A DNA stretch of 64,000 nt, taken from positions 51,114,717-51,178,716 of the forward strand of contig JACSVZ010000002.1 of the NCBI GenBank assembly GCA_014706295.1, in the 5' to 3' direction. Source of the DNA: Lycocorax pyrrhopterus obiensis (taxonomy: Eukaryota > Chordata > Aves > Passeriformes > Paradisaeidae). Positions within the stretch are counted from its first letter, which is position 1, and every line of letters starts with the position of its first letter. The notes under the pieces were generated by a model. That model had not been told where the DNA came from. It was given only the letters and a program-made list of their open reading frames with translations, and searched no databases. Shown piece by piece: positions 49,278 through 62,300 of this stretch. The position numbers and the translations under genes are program-made.

Positions 49278-52254
49278 GTAAAAGTCTCTTGATTTGGCTA
49301 GGTCACCCTTTCATTTTCCTCCTAAGTCTTCTGATGTAGTTGCTGCAGAGGATGAATTTTTGAAGATAAATATTGACTAAAAAGAACTGATCTATCGTAT
49401 TATATTCTGTTTATTATCAATGAACTAGTCAAGTAGCTTTATATATATTACTTATATCTCATTATTAATCCACTATATGGTCATATCCAACTGTAGACAT
49501 TTTTACAAGGATAGATTTATGGTTTTCCCTGTTCCAGTCCTTTATACACCGAAGATATATTTTGTGAAAGTCATCAAATCAATATATGCCTAACAATTTT
49601 TTTATAATCACGAGATCTAACTGGTGCTTTATAGATAAAGGATGACCTTTGACTAGTGAAAAAGAGACTCCTGAACTATTCTATTAAACGGCTCAAAACT
49701 TACTATTGTGTGACGTACCATCTATCAGAATTTATAATTACTTTCTTAGGTATTAAAATTTCAACTTTAGCTTTTTCATTTTTGCTAGAGTAATAAAAAA
49801 GAAAATGACACTACACCATCCTTGCCTTGAGGATCTATAACAAAAATTCAAATAATCAAAACTAATTCTCATTACGTTATTACCTTCTGCTCTTCTCCAG
49901 CTTTTACAGGCATGTGATTTAGCAGCACTACTTAATAACTCGAAAAAGCACACAAGTAAGTAGCACTCTGAACTTCAAGAAAAAAGTATTTCCACACTTA
50001 AAGACTTTTAAAAAGCATAAAATCCTAACCAATTTCTGTATAGTATTCTTTATGTCATTAAAAATGATGACAATTCCTTCTAAGTGTATAAGGCATAACA
50101 AGCAAAAGGTATTGAAAGGTCACAGGCTGTCTAATATTACAAACTACTGCTCAGTCTCTTTCAAATTGATTGACTTTTCTCTAACTACTATCTGTCTCTT
50201 CTAGTCTTTGCTATATTCTCAGCCATGTTTTATAGATTGAAGTTATGTCTCCAGTGCTAAATTATTTATGAAAAGTGTACAGTTTAACTAGAGATAGTGT
50301 TTGATTTCTCTCTATTCCAAAAAGACTCCTCTGGTTGAGGGGAAAAAAGTTCATTTTTTAGCTCTTTGTCCCATCTGATCATTTTTAATACCATTGTAAG
50401 AGGAGACATATCTACTCCACCCAGATGACTGCTTAATATTGTCATTAAAAATGTACACAGAGATAATTTTATATGTGCATGTACTATCTCAACTTTCATA
50501 ATCCCAACATGCCTCATGAACTATTTGCATACCATCTGGCATATAGCAGTATTGTTTCTCATTCCTAAAACAAGAACCAGGTACAGAGACAGCAATTAAA
50601 AATAACCAAAACAAAAGCTGCAGCAGGACTTGAAGTAGGGGAAGTTGAATCACACAGAATATCAATCAGTTAATCAACCTTAAATTTATTGCCCATCTCT
50701 GGTGAACAGAACCAGTGGATTTTAGATGGTGGTCTTCTATGCTGCATATATGAGCAATGTGGCTCATGTGAGACCTAAATGCCCTAAAATGCACAAGTAT
50801 TTTGGAGGCGGGAAAACTTTTAAGATATATGCTGGAAGTGTTCAGCCCCACAGGACTGTTCCTGGTGATAGAGACCATACAAAATTTGCTTCTCCATCAG
50901 CAAGATGTTACAGAATATCCCACTGATTCATTAAATAGTCCAAATTAGAAAAAAACCACTTAGCCTAAACTTTTTTGTGTTTGTTTGAGCCCGCTTAGAA
51001 TAGCTGACAAATATCTGTCCCAGATGAGATGGCTGCAAACCACCAACCAAGCAGCCTCTACTGAACCAGGCACGCTCTGTTATTGTCCAAAAATGGTGCA
51101 AAGTTAGCTAATAAACCACTGTGCTGACTTCAGGGCATTCTGTCACACATGAGGGATATCTCACAACATGAAATAACCTAATCCATACTAATTGCTGAAT
51201 AATTGATAATTAATGGACATTTACAGAAGTGTTGGGACTTAGAGATGGTGCTTTAACCTTCAAAAGCAGTCAAATAGCAACAGTATTTCTAAGACTTTAT
51301 ACTACTCTCGTGAAGCACAAGTATTTTCACATGATTTTTGTTCCCTCATCAAATACATTAACAACTACATTTTGTCCATACTTCTAAGTACAAACATGGA
51401 AATACACTAAATTATTCTTAAAGGATTTCAGCTTTGCCCAAACTGTCAGCTTTTTCTCATGTTTTGTTTCTTGCAGTAGGAAACCAGAAGAAAATTCTTT
51501 GATATTTACACTTTTTAAGTAATTTGCTTTAAGCCCCATAACATCACATTCACTCTTGACCAGCTTAACAGTTTTCTCTAATGGCTATCTTCCTTGTAGA
51601 CAGTTCATTATTTTTTATACTAACAATTCAATTTCTACTACTTCCCCTTATTTACCAGATTTTTTTGTTCAGAAGTTTGACTTTGTATTTCTAGTGTTTG
51701 ATTAATTCTTATTTCTAATTCATAACTGCTACTGAATGCTGTAACTTTTAAACAGAGGAGTGCTTTCAGCAAGGTCTCTGAAATCACTTGAATGCATTTG
51801 GTGCACTTTTCCTTCCAACTCTTCTGTAATTTATACTTAGTGTTGGCTAATGGTTTTCAGAAATGCTGCAGTGTCACACAAGATTATTTTTGGTTTTCTT
51901 GCTTGCAGACTGATGTCTAGTGAAAAGTTGTTACACTGATCCAGTCAAGAGTAAATCTCAAGTGATGAAATTAATAGGAGAGTTTTTCCATTAATCTAGG
52001 AAAGGGAAACTTGGGTACGGAATCATAGCACAGTAAGTGCTGCATGGTGCATCATCCATGCCATAGTTAAGAATTTTCATTTCTCAAAGTATCTTGGGTT
52101 TCTGAACATGCGCCCTTGTTTCCCTCGTACTTCAAATATTTTTATGCTGTAACTGTGCCTATTTTTCCTTGCATCAAAAAAACCCCAAATTTCTAAGCCA
52201 TTTGAATGTGGTTGAGAGCTTACGTCTAGGAAATGAGGACTATATGTATGGAAA

Positions 52255-52310
52255 AATAGAGTATATTTATATATACTTACACATAAACATAGATGCATAT
52301 ATATATAGTA
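52255..52310. repeat. TA-rich imperfect repeat
   Basis: TATATTTATATATAC, then ACATAAACATAGATG and CATATATATATAG. An imperfect alternating AT tract; no other signal. Confidence 0.7.
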
Positions 52311-55300
52311 AAAAGCCAGATGGATTTATTCTATTGACATATAAGTGTTTTAGTACTTATTAAAAGACAGCTAAACCACAGAGACTGTTAAGACTTTCTT
52401 TTTAAGAGGAAGTGCAGTGGTTTATAGACTCTGGGCATACTTGCACTCCAGCAATTTTAACTTTTTCTGTCACTGAGTTTACTGTGTAAAATGACTGTTT
52501 AGCCTCCTGCATTCCACGAAATAATGAGGAGAGTGCCTTTTCTACTGGAGCTGTATTTCAGCCATACATTTACTTTCTGCATCCATTTAAAAGGAAGGCA
52601 CTGCCTAGAGACCGTAGGATGAAACCTAATTACTTTGCATGTAAGCTTTTTTAGTCTTTATCTATGTCTGAACATGATAGGAAGGATTTTTCTATGGCTT
52701 GGTAGAAAATTCCAAGGAAATGGCATCTGACTATGACCCACTGACCAAGAAAAATTGTTCTCACTCTAAAACACTTCAATTTTTCTTTTATCCCCTATTA
52801 AAAAAATATTAAAACCAACTAACCAAAAAAAACTTCCAGCTCTACCTTTGTTTATTTTAGATTTTCATCCTTCAATAAAAATTAATTTGTAAAGAAACAT
52901 TTGTTTTCTTTTAAATAAACTGTATTTCAGAAACACCCCCATCTTGATTACTTGCATTCTTTTCATGTATTATTTTACACATAAATAAAAAAAGTGTTGC
53001 AAAACTATCGAAGCATTAAGGGCAGTATTTAAGTTCTATACATATGAGACATAATCTGGAAGCTAAATTAACAACCCTAGCTATATTATAATTCATAAAA
53101 ACATAACATTGCCTCTTGCCAAAAGAAATCATCATTTAGCCTTGATCTGCTATCACCTCCAATAAGACATTTTGGTGTTAGGAAGTAACACAAAAATAAT
53201 TTAATAAATTTAATGGGCTACATAAAATTCCACTAACAGTATTTTAGAGAAGGTTGTAATAATGTAAGAACATAGAAATAGCTCATGAGAAAACTCATTT
53301 GGGCATTAGGAGCAGCTAAATTTAACTTGGTAATTTACTGGGGAAAAGGCCTTACTCCTTACTGTTCCACTTGTGTTATTTCTTTCTAGTGTCTTCTCTG
53401 CTCAAGCATTTGAACTTCACGTGACTGCAATTATTGACCATTTGATGCACCATTGAAAGATCTCTCGGAGCATTTATAAAGGATTTTACACAAAATTTAT
53501 TCTTCATCTGGTCAGTTACACTAAGAAAGAAAGTGCCCCTGCTCCGAAAAGGATCAGAGGCATTTGCTACAAGACAGGTGTGTATGTTCAGCATCCTGAC
53601 GTCCACTATACACATAAACATCACACACTGATAAACATACTTAAGTGTAAATCCCTCTTTTTGCTCATTTTCCTGCCCTCCTTTTAGTGCCTCCCAGCAA
53701 TGTCAAAAAAAGCTTACCACTGCTGACCACGCTTGGCAGAGGGTGAGAGGTTAGAATGCAAGTTTAATAAGTGACACTTATTAAAGTAAAGTAGAGGGAT
53801 TCAAATGTAATCTTAACCCAGAGATTATTTCTTTTAATTCTTTTGTTATACTTGCCAGTTGGTCATTCAAGAAGAACGGGAATGGATGTCTTAGGGGGAA
53901 TGAAAGTCACAGGGAAAAAAAGGCAGAGGCATTGGATAAAAATCTGTAGGAAACTAGAATAGTGTTCAGCTGCTTCAAGGGGGAAAAACAAACAAACCAA
54001 AACACAGTATGATGGAGTGCTTTTCCATACTTAAAACCAGACTGACCTAGCAATATATTTATAGTTTTTCTGACTTCATTTCAGTTGGGATCTTTGCATC
54101 CAGGCAGCTATGTCAAACAGAGCAAAAAACATCCCACATGTCTCTGTGAAAAATCACTACAAATCACTTTTTATATTTTCATTCAAGTGTGTGGCTACCC
54201 TTGATGACGGCAACTGGATACAGCTCTAAAGCAAGTAAAGGGAAGCACCAATAAACCACGCCAGCTCTCTGATTGCACCTACCTTACATAAGGCACTCTG
54301 TATAAATTAGGCACGGATGTGGGCTAGAGTGCAAGGTTTTCATCATCATGAAGAGAAGACTGTGTCACATACAAGTGATTAAGCCTTATGCAAGCTTATT
54401 GTTTTGGGCACCTCAAGGAGGTGATACTCTCACATACCCATAGAACTGGGTTTTTTTCACCATTATCCTTAAGAATGAAGATAGGTTGGAAAATATTTTT
54501 TTTAACAGTACATTTTTCAATCCACTTTTAAAAGAAAGACCTTGTAGTTGAGATGAAAGGTCATTGTAAAGCAGAACACTTACTTTAAATTCCTGTGTTT
54601 CTTTGAGTGCGTGTACTTAAAACTCCTTGAAACACCAGGGCTAAATAGAAAGGATTATATATTGAAACCACTGGAAAAAAGCAGTAATCGTGTTCCATTT
54701 AGAAATAAATCTGGAAAAAGGTCCAATTTTTCCGTTATCAAACAGTTGCTTCCCACCCGGACATAAATAGGAGGATGGGAAAATATCTGATGCTACTTAT
54801 ACACTAATAAGAAGCGGGAAAAGCAAAACCAAAGATGTTCCCATAGTGAAGGTTAATAAAGCAACTCATGAGGTTTGCAGGTTAGATACAGCCTTGGTGT
54901 GGATGGTGGACTGCACACACACTGTGACTGCTTTTCTTTTCTGTGACAAGGAGCACAAATGGTACAAGATGGTGTGAATTGCTACATTCTCTTAGCTTTT
55001 CTAGTATGTGACATCTGTCAGGCAAAGGCATGAAGTAGGTTCCCTACAAAAAAGGTTAAGAGAGTGTGGTAACCTTGGAAAACAGACCAGCAAACAAGGA
55101 CCTGAGAAAAGTCACTGAAGAAAATAGAGAGGTCGGCAACTCCTCTTCACTCTCCTTAAAATAAACAAAAAAAAAAAGAAACCCACAAAACAACAACCAC
55201 ATAAACTAAAAATAAGGTTTACAGGTTTAGTAAGAGAGAAATGAATCCACTATCTTGCTATGAGCATTGTTAACACGCACTGAAAAGCCTTTGGTTATGC

Positions 55301-58300
55301 TTTAGTTTTACCCCCCACACTGCTTTGTATGAACTAGTCGCATCAGAAACTCAGACTCTAGTTCTTTGGACTCCAGAATCCATAAGCTGCTTTCTCATGA
55401 GGCTTGGCAGTGTGCCATCCCAACAATCAAGTTCTCTGCTTGGTTCTTTTAATTCAGATTAGGCTAACCAAGGGACAGTTATGTTCTACTTTCCTGTTCC
55501 TGGCTTCTGCTCTGCCACTGTCCCTTCTTCAGCATTGCTTTGTACTCCTTCAAAACCCCTTCACCTTTGGCCAATACTGAGCTAAGCACACTTCCAGGAG
55601 TCATCAGTCAGTCTCAGAAGTTATCAAAGTGATTATCAAAGCACTAAAACTATCCAAGGTCCTTCTGACGTTTGAAATCAGTAAACGTCCAGGAAATCTA
55701 GCAACTGCCCAGTTAGCTTTCCCACCCCTATACAAAAACCAGTGGAGTTCAGTTTCTGTTGATTGTTAAGAAGAACTGGTTAAGACACCTGGGACACTTT
55801 CTTTCTGCCTCCCTCGGGCTTATTTTCTGCATAACTGGTGAATCTCTGAGCTCTTGTTGTGGTTCCAAATGTCCTTTTCTGTTTCTATGTTTGGCTTTTT
55901 TTTTTTTTTTCATTCCACCCTTTGTCACAGTTTCTGCTCTCATCTTGACTTGCCCACTGAATTTTTTTCACACAACTGTTTATGTGACTAAACAGTAAAT
56001 GGTCTTCACTATATAATTTAGGAATACACTATAGACTATGCTTAGACTATAAAGAGTATAAACATAGCCCAAACTAGCTCACATACATTCATACAAATGT
56101 GAAGTTACTTTCAAGCATAGGTGTGCATATACACACAGTAATAAATCCAGTTTATTTTAAAAATAATCTGTAATTTAAATACAAAAAAGGAACAATTAAT
56201 TTTGTTGCAGAATGCCACAGCAGTTTTTTTGTAAAATACAGTATAACAACAGATCTACGTTTTTAAAATCTTATTAATATAGCAAAAGGACTTTCAGACC
56301 AGCTAGAGTACAATTTCAATTTTTTTCTCCTGCTTTTTTCAGAAATATTAAAGTGTTCACAAATTTTAGAGCACAGTGCAGCTCCATCTTTCATGCTACT
56401 TATACTTCGTATTATTTGGAAGTTACAGGCATGCATAAGTACTACTTAAACGCTCCCAGGGTTTAAATAAATTATTCATAAGGCATTCCTTACTCTCAGA
56501 TAAGATTTAGTTTCAATAAGCAAGTAATTACTATAGTGATCTAGATCTTTCAATAAGCTAGTAGAGGTGCTAAGGTAGAAAAAAGAAAAGGAAAAAAATT
56601 CCAGATTTTTTCACATCTCTAACCTTGCTACTTCTTCATCCTCTTTTGAGCAGTAATAATTATTGTTTAATTCACCTTTGACTGTGAACAAGTACAATGT
56701 ATTTTATCATCTTACTCTGGCAAAAACATATCATTACACTCTTTTGCAAATAAAACGCAGAAGTAAAGACATATTTCTTTTATTTTGTATTAGCACTACT
56801 GAAAAATTAACCTTTCTCTAAAACAGGATAACCTAATTTCTATGATTACTTTATTTCTTCCTCACCTACCTAGTAATTTGAAAAAGAAATCATTCCATGA
56901 ATACCAAAACTTTCTCCACAAGAAACATTAATTTGCTTTTTCCTTTTTTGGAGGGGACGTAAAATCAAGGATTCTTGCATGGGTACACATACCCAGCAAC
57001 ACAGAGTTAAGAAAAAACAAGTTACTGAATTCATATAGAAATCAGAGTTCTAACACAGAGTTACTTTTCTCTGGTGGAAAGTACCAGGATTGCACAGGAA
57101 GTTGTTCAAAGATCTCAGAAGGGGTTGGGGGACTGGGTCGTGCTGTGGTGGGAATGAACAGAAATTATCACATTATCAACCTACATGTGTTTTTGACAAA
57201 ATCAATCTCCCCCGTGTTAGCCATGTATTAACACGTAATATTTTTCTCTAAACACTCACCATCAGAATAGATGTGTATGGACCCATGGTGGACAGACAGT
57301 GCAAAATTACTCATCCTTTGAATACACAGATCCAGAATTAGGTAGCCACATTTTTCCACTTCAGCAGGGCCAAAAAAAGTTGCAATCAGGGTGAGGACAA
57401 TCGACTCCTGTTTCAAGATCAGGCAGTGCAACCCTTGAGCCCTGTTGGGTTAAGTGCTTTAGAGAGACCAAAGATGACACTGACCCTGCTGAGAGGAGCT
57501 CACAAGTTTCTTTTTCCTTTAAACGAAAAGCTTTCACACAGTAATTGTGTCGAGAAATGGACCATCCTTGATCTTAAATGAAATAACAAAGGAAAACATT
57601 CAGATGAGACTTAATCTCTAGTGGCCTGAATAGACCAGGACACATCAAAGTATTTTAACACATTGTTCTTGGGAAAACTTGCTTGCTTGGACACTTTCAA
57701 AAGGTACTCTGCTGGTGTGAAGTGTGCTTAGGCTGATTGCTAGGGCAGTCTGACTGACACACAGAGCCTTCATTCAGCCTCACCCCTCACGTTTGCAAAG
57801 CTCTACAATAGCTCATTCTGGCAGACTGAGTGGAAGTAAAGCCCAGGCAGGCCCTGCACTGGTATCTGATGTTATCCAAGAAAGGCATTTGCCTTTGCAT
57901 TACACTTGAATATTTAAAATCTTTCTCTGAAATTGTTTTTTTTTTTTCTCCCAGACTAGCCTAACTTCAGGCACTGAATTAATATTTCAGCAATTTTAAA
58001 GTTTACCTTAAAACTGCTCTCTTACATTATTCAGTATTTCCCTTTGAAAATTCAAAACTTCACAAAATTAGGAGGCAGACTTCTCAAGAAGAAATAACTT
58101 GCTGGAAGTCACTCCTGTTCCTGATTTATCCTCACAAATAACATGTAGTCTGAAGTCTTTGACTGAGCAGCTGAACAAAAGCATCCTACCCTAGTACATC
58201 TGATTACTACCTACTAAGACTAAAATGCAGATTTCTTCTCTATAAGTTATTGCAGAAAAGAAAAAAAAAAAACAAAACCCCAAAAAACCTGAATTTTGCC

Positions 58301-59159
58301 CCCCCAAAACTCCAGTGGGTTGAAATATGGCAGAGAAAAAATTAGAAAGTTCTTGGGAATTCATGCTCACAAATTCTCAATTTACTGAAGGAAATTTCTT
58401 CAGTGCTCAGTTCGTGTGTGGTGCACGCACGCACACAGAAGCCTGGGTATTGCACCTCCTCAGTCCAGCAGCATTTTCAAAGAAAACATTTATAAAAGAA
58501 CTCCATCGCTTGAAGACTGCAGCTGAGCAGGCTTAGGGAGCCAAGATGACACCTGAACTTGTCCAGGGTCCTACATCAGCAGAACTCCTTAAACACTGAG
58601 AATTTACACCAATTCATGTGCCTTAGCTGTGAGATGCTTTGAAGTTACAGCACAAGCTAAAGGCGACCATTGTTTGTTTTGCTCCTTTCTCTTTCCCATA
58701 AGAAGAAAACCAAAATTTATACCTATAATAACAAGATAACAGAACATACCCTAAAGAAAAAAAAGCTTGCATGTGTGGGCCGTATTTGTCCTTATTTTTG
58801 TGAAACAAACTGTGAATCTATGTGATTTTTAATTTTTAAATAAACTCCTATTTTCTTCTGAGGAGCAATAGCTTCCTCTGCTTAGGAAACACTTCTGCTG
58901 CCACAGAAATTTAGAAAACCATGCCCTTGCATTGACACCAAACAAACAAAACACCACAAGCCCACAAAATAAAAAGCGAGCACTGAACAGGAGGATTTCT
59001 TTCACTTTTTTTCCCAAAGAACTCTAAGAAAGGCTGAAAAGTCAATTAAGTTACTTCTATCTAGGTAGTCTTAATGTATTTCAAATGTACCAGGTTTGTA
59101 TGTTTTATCATTGTTTCCCCTACAGCTCACAGAAATTGAAGTTGTTCAATTTCTATTAA

Positions 59160-59300
59160 TCATCCCCAGGTAGCAGCAGAGCATTCCTGCCTGGTTTCGA
59201 ATTCCACTTCTGAGCGAAAGAGCAGTCAGGTGCTCTCACTCAAAAAACAATAACCTTGTCAAGGCACCTTTTGTGCCTGGCTTGTAAAATCTAAAATGCT
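59160..59300 (+). mobile_element. Possible MIR-like SINE head with tRNA B-box-like core
   Basis: AGCAGCAGAGCATTCCTGCC followed by TGGTTTCGAATTCCACTTCTG resembles the MIR head (GCAGAGCAG ... CCTGGGTTCGAATCCCAGCTCTG), including the B-box-like GGTTTCGAATTCC (59193-59205). The MIR body is not evident downstream. The match is short and judged by eye. Confidence 0.3.
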
Positions 59301-62300
59301 GACTCTGGTCAGCACATCAGCATGCAAAATTAAGTGAGTCTGATTGCGCTACAACTTAAAACCAAGAAAATGTTCCAGTGAAGAACTGGTGTTGCACAGT
59401 ACTAGACAAAACATGAATATTATCTCTGCTACTTAAAAATAATAATAAAAAAAATCAATGAATTTAAGATAAATTTTATACCAGGTAGCAATGAAAGATT
59501 GATGACTGTTGCTTTTACAAGCCTTCTTATTTATTTTTCCTAAATCAAAACTTTAAGTTACCAGGTTTGTTAAGGTTCCTGAACATGATCTCGGTTAAGT
59601 CAATTTAATTAATTGTTAATTAATTTGTCATTATTTCAATGCATCTATTGTCTCCTGTGTTCTTGCTCTAGTCTTTCCCACATTACCAAATTACAAGATT
59701 AATGAACTTTTACTGATCAGATAAAAACATTTATTTTTTGAAAATTACAACATTTTTCCATGTAGCAAAGTATGTATTACAAAACAAAAATTACTTTAAC
59801 TTCTGATGTCCAAGAACTAGAATGAAGGCCCTGCCCACCAAGATGATTCAATGAAAGAAATATCAGGATTCAGACATTTTCCTCTACAATAATCCAGCTG
59901 TAACTCTGGCCAAAAAATAGCTTTGGAAATTGTTAGTAATCCAAAGTTTCTGCAAACAGGAGGGAAAATCCCCACACTGACTTCTTAAAGTAATTTTAAC
60001 AAGATCATTAGAATGAGGATTTTAAGACATTAACACCAACATTTTCATGCTAGTCCATAATATTTGTAGCATTGTGACTTCAAGAAAAAATATAGACAAA
60101 ACTAAAAATTTCTTGTTTTCCCATGGCAGTCCAAGTGAAAAAAGAAAATTAAATAAACATAAATGAAGTTTTAACTCAGTGTTCAGCATTAGAACTTTGG
60201 GTATCATTTAAATATTGTAAAATCATATGTACAGCATTGACATGAAGACTTTAGAGGAAACAAAATTTTTAAAATATTGTAGGTCAGAAAACTAGAAAAG
60301 TTGATTACTCTATGTATTTGCTAAACTAGTTAGGCCTTTATACCCTAGCTGAGCAACTTAAATAAAAAGAAAACATTACTTATTCTTGTAAAATCCTTAA
60401 ATGTGCTGGTAGGTGGAAACCTAAGGACTTTTAACTACTTGATCAACCTATGAAGGATTTCCATAGCTTTTATAAAACCATTAACACAGACCTAGCAGCA
60501 GAATTCTTTAACAAACTGCTAATAAATAGGAGAAAAACACAGAATAAATTTAAAGACAATATTTCTTTAATAAGCTATTAATTAAAAAATCAAATATTGT
60601 GAAGATAAGATTTAAAAAGCAATTTGATTTTCTACATAATTATTTCTGATTTTTCAGTAAACTAAAACATGAGCAAACTTGTATCTATCTGTCTTCCTTG
60701 ACCTTTCTGACACCTGCAGAAATGCATTCTGGAATTCATTCTGTCATCTGTGAGACAGGAAATGAAATGCTGCATTTGATCATATGCATCAAGCAATATG
60801 TCAAGCAGAAGATAAAATAAGCACACAAGGTCTATTGCCCACTGTGATTGAGCTAGGGAAATATAAAACCAGGAGCCTGGTTTCTTCCACAATATGAACA
60901 CACACGCATGCACAGAACACAGGCCTCAAACAACAAAGGTACCTTTGATTCAGGCACTTTTTTATAGTTTTTCATTTGGATTATTTGTATATTTTAAAAA
61001 AAACAACGGAAATAATAAAAAGTTCAGTGGCACAGAAAAAGCATTAAGAAACTGAAAGCCCATTTCCTTATGGTGGGCCTCCTTCGAATATTACTGAAAT
61101 ACATAAAAAACTCCACTGCATTCTCTTTTCATGGCACACCAAAATACTTGAAAATAATTCCTTGGGGTTACAAGAAATAGATAATTACAGGCATGAAATG
61201 CATTATTTCATTTATTTATTTTTACCAAAATATAGATCATGAAAACAATCAGGTTATTTTTTTTTATTGGGACATTTTATAGTTTCATAGGTTCTTTAAA
61301 GGAGACCTGAGGAAACAATTAATCATTTTTTCAAAGGCAGAAAAAATGCAAATTGTTCATGAATAGACCGGTCACATTTCTAAAGTTACTCAGTTCCCAT
61401 TTAATTTTCCTTCCATGTTAATGCCAGCATTTCTTGCTCTTACTGAGATGGCTTCACCTATCATCTACTGATCAACAGCTGTCCCTCATGCAAAAATCAG
61501 CAAAACAGGCTATAATACTAAGTTGCCACAAATCATTCCTGTTTTTTTCTTTTCCCTATTTGAGCAAATCTCCTTGATAATAAAGAAACTTCTTTATCCT
61601 TTGCCTTTCAAAACACAAATATATACTATGTCTGCACTTATCTCAGGACTTCATGTCATGGGTTTAATCAGTTCCAGTTGTCTTGTTTAACTTGACACGT
61701 GGTATGTTATTTATTTGCAATAAATTATTATTAATGCTACAGATTTCTGAAGTCTTTGGGAGTTATCTTTTTATTAAAAAACCCAAATACGTTAAGTTAC
61801 TGAAATTATACTTAGTCCTATTAAACTCCAAAACTGAGATTCTTTAGTAAGTGCAAGTCTAATTATAGAGAATGAAGAAGAAAATTACTTAATTAATTCA
61901 TTTGACAAGCCCTTAAATAGCACACAAAATAGCTCTTATAATGAAAAATAAAAATGTCAAAACCTGACAGATCACCAGATACTGAATGATAGGTAGTTCT
62001 CATGTTTGGAGACTTGAATGCTATGATAGGCTGAATCTGAGCAATTTAGGGATACAATATACTACACCAGGAGGAGAAGAAAGAAATACTATTGAGGAAG
62101 ATTGTTAAAAGAAAGGTATTTTCACACAGAATTGACCTGGTGGCCTGAAATGTCAGAGACTGTGCAGCTGGTTCACTACTGTCTTTTACCAGATTTAGTA
62201 GTATTGGATTTGAAGAAATTGAGTGCAAATCATTGAATGAGATCCTTACACAGCAGGTTATGACATGTGCCTTGCAGAGGTATAAGATGTGGGAGGCTGG

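Noticed and set aside
52018..52050. GGAATCATAGCACAG as an antisense CR1 end
   Set aside because: Only the first dozen bases resemble the CR1 terminal repeat; the expected downstream CR1 3' UTR is absent.
53376..53624. 82-codon minus-strand frame with several Cys (CLVANASDPF, NNCSHVKFKC)
   Set aside because: It looks somewhat like an extracellular domain, but no family is recognised, the splice signals are weak, and the length fits chance.
55749..55998. Overlapping frames of 64 and 79 codons on opposite strands around a T-rich run
   Set aside because: The hydrophobic Phe run and its Lys-rich antisense counterpart both come from the T15 homopolymer.
59193..59205. B-box-like GGTTTCGAATTCC as a tRNA gene
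   Set aside because: There is no matching A box, cloverleaf or acceptor pairing. At most it is the decayed head of a SINE.
60700..60790. ATTCTGTCATCTGTGAGACA as another MIR fragment
   Set aside because: Only one short block agrees and the following MIR blocks are missing.
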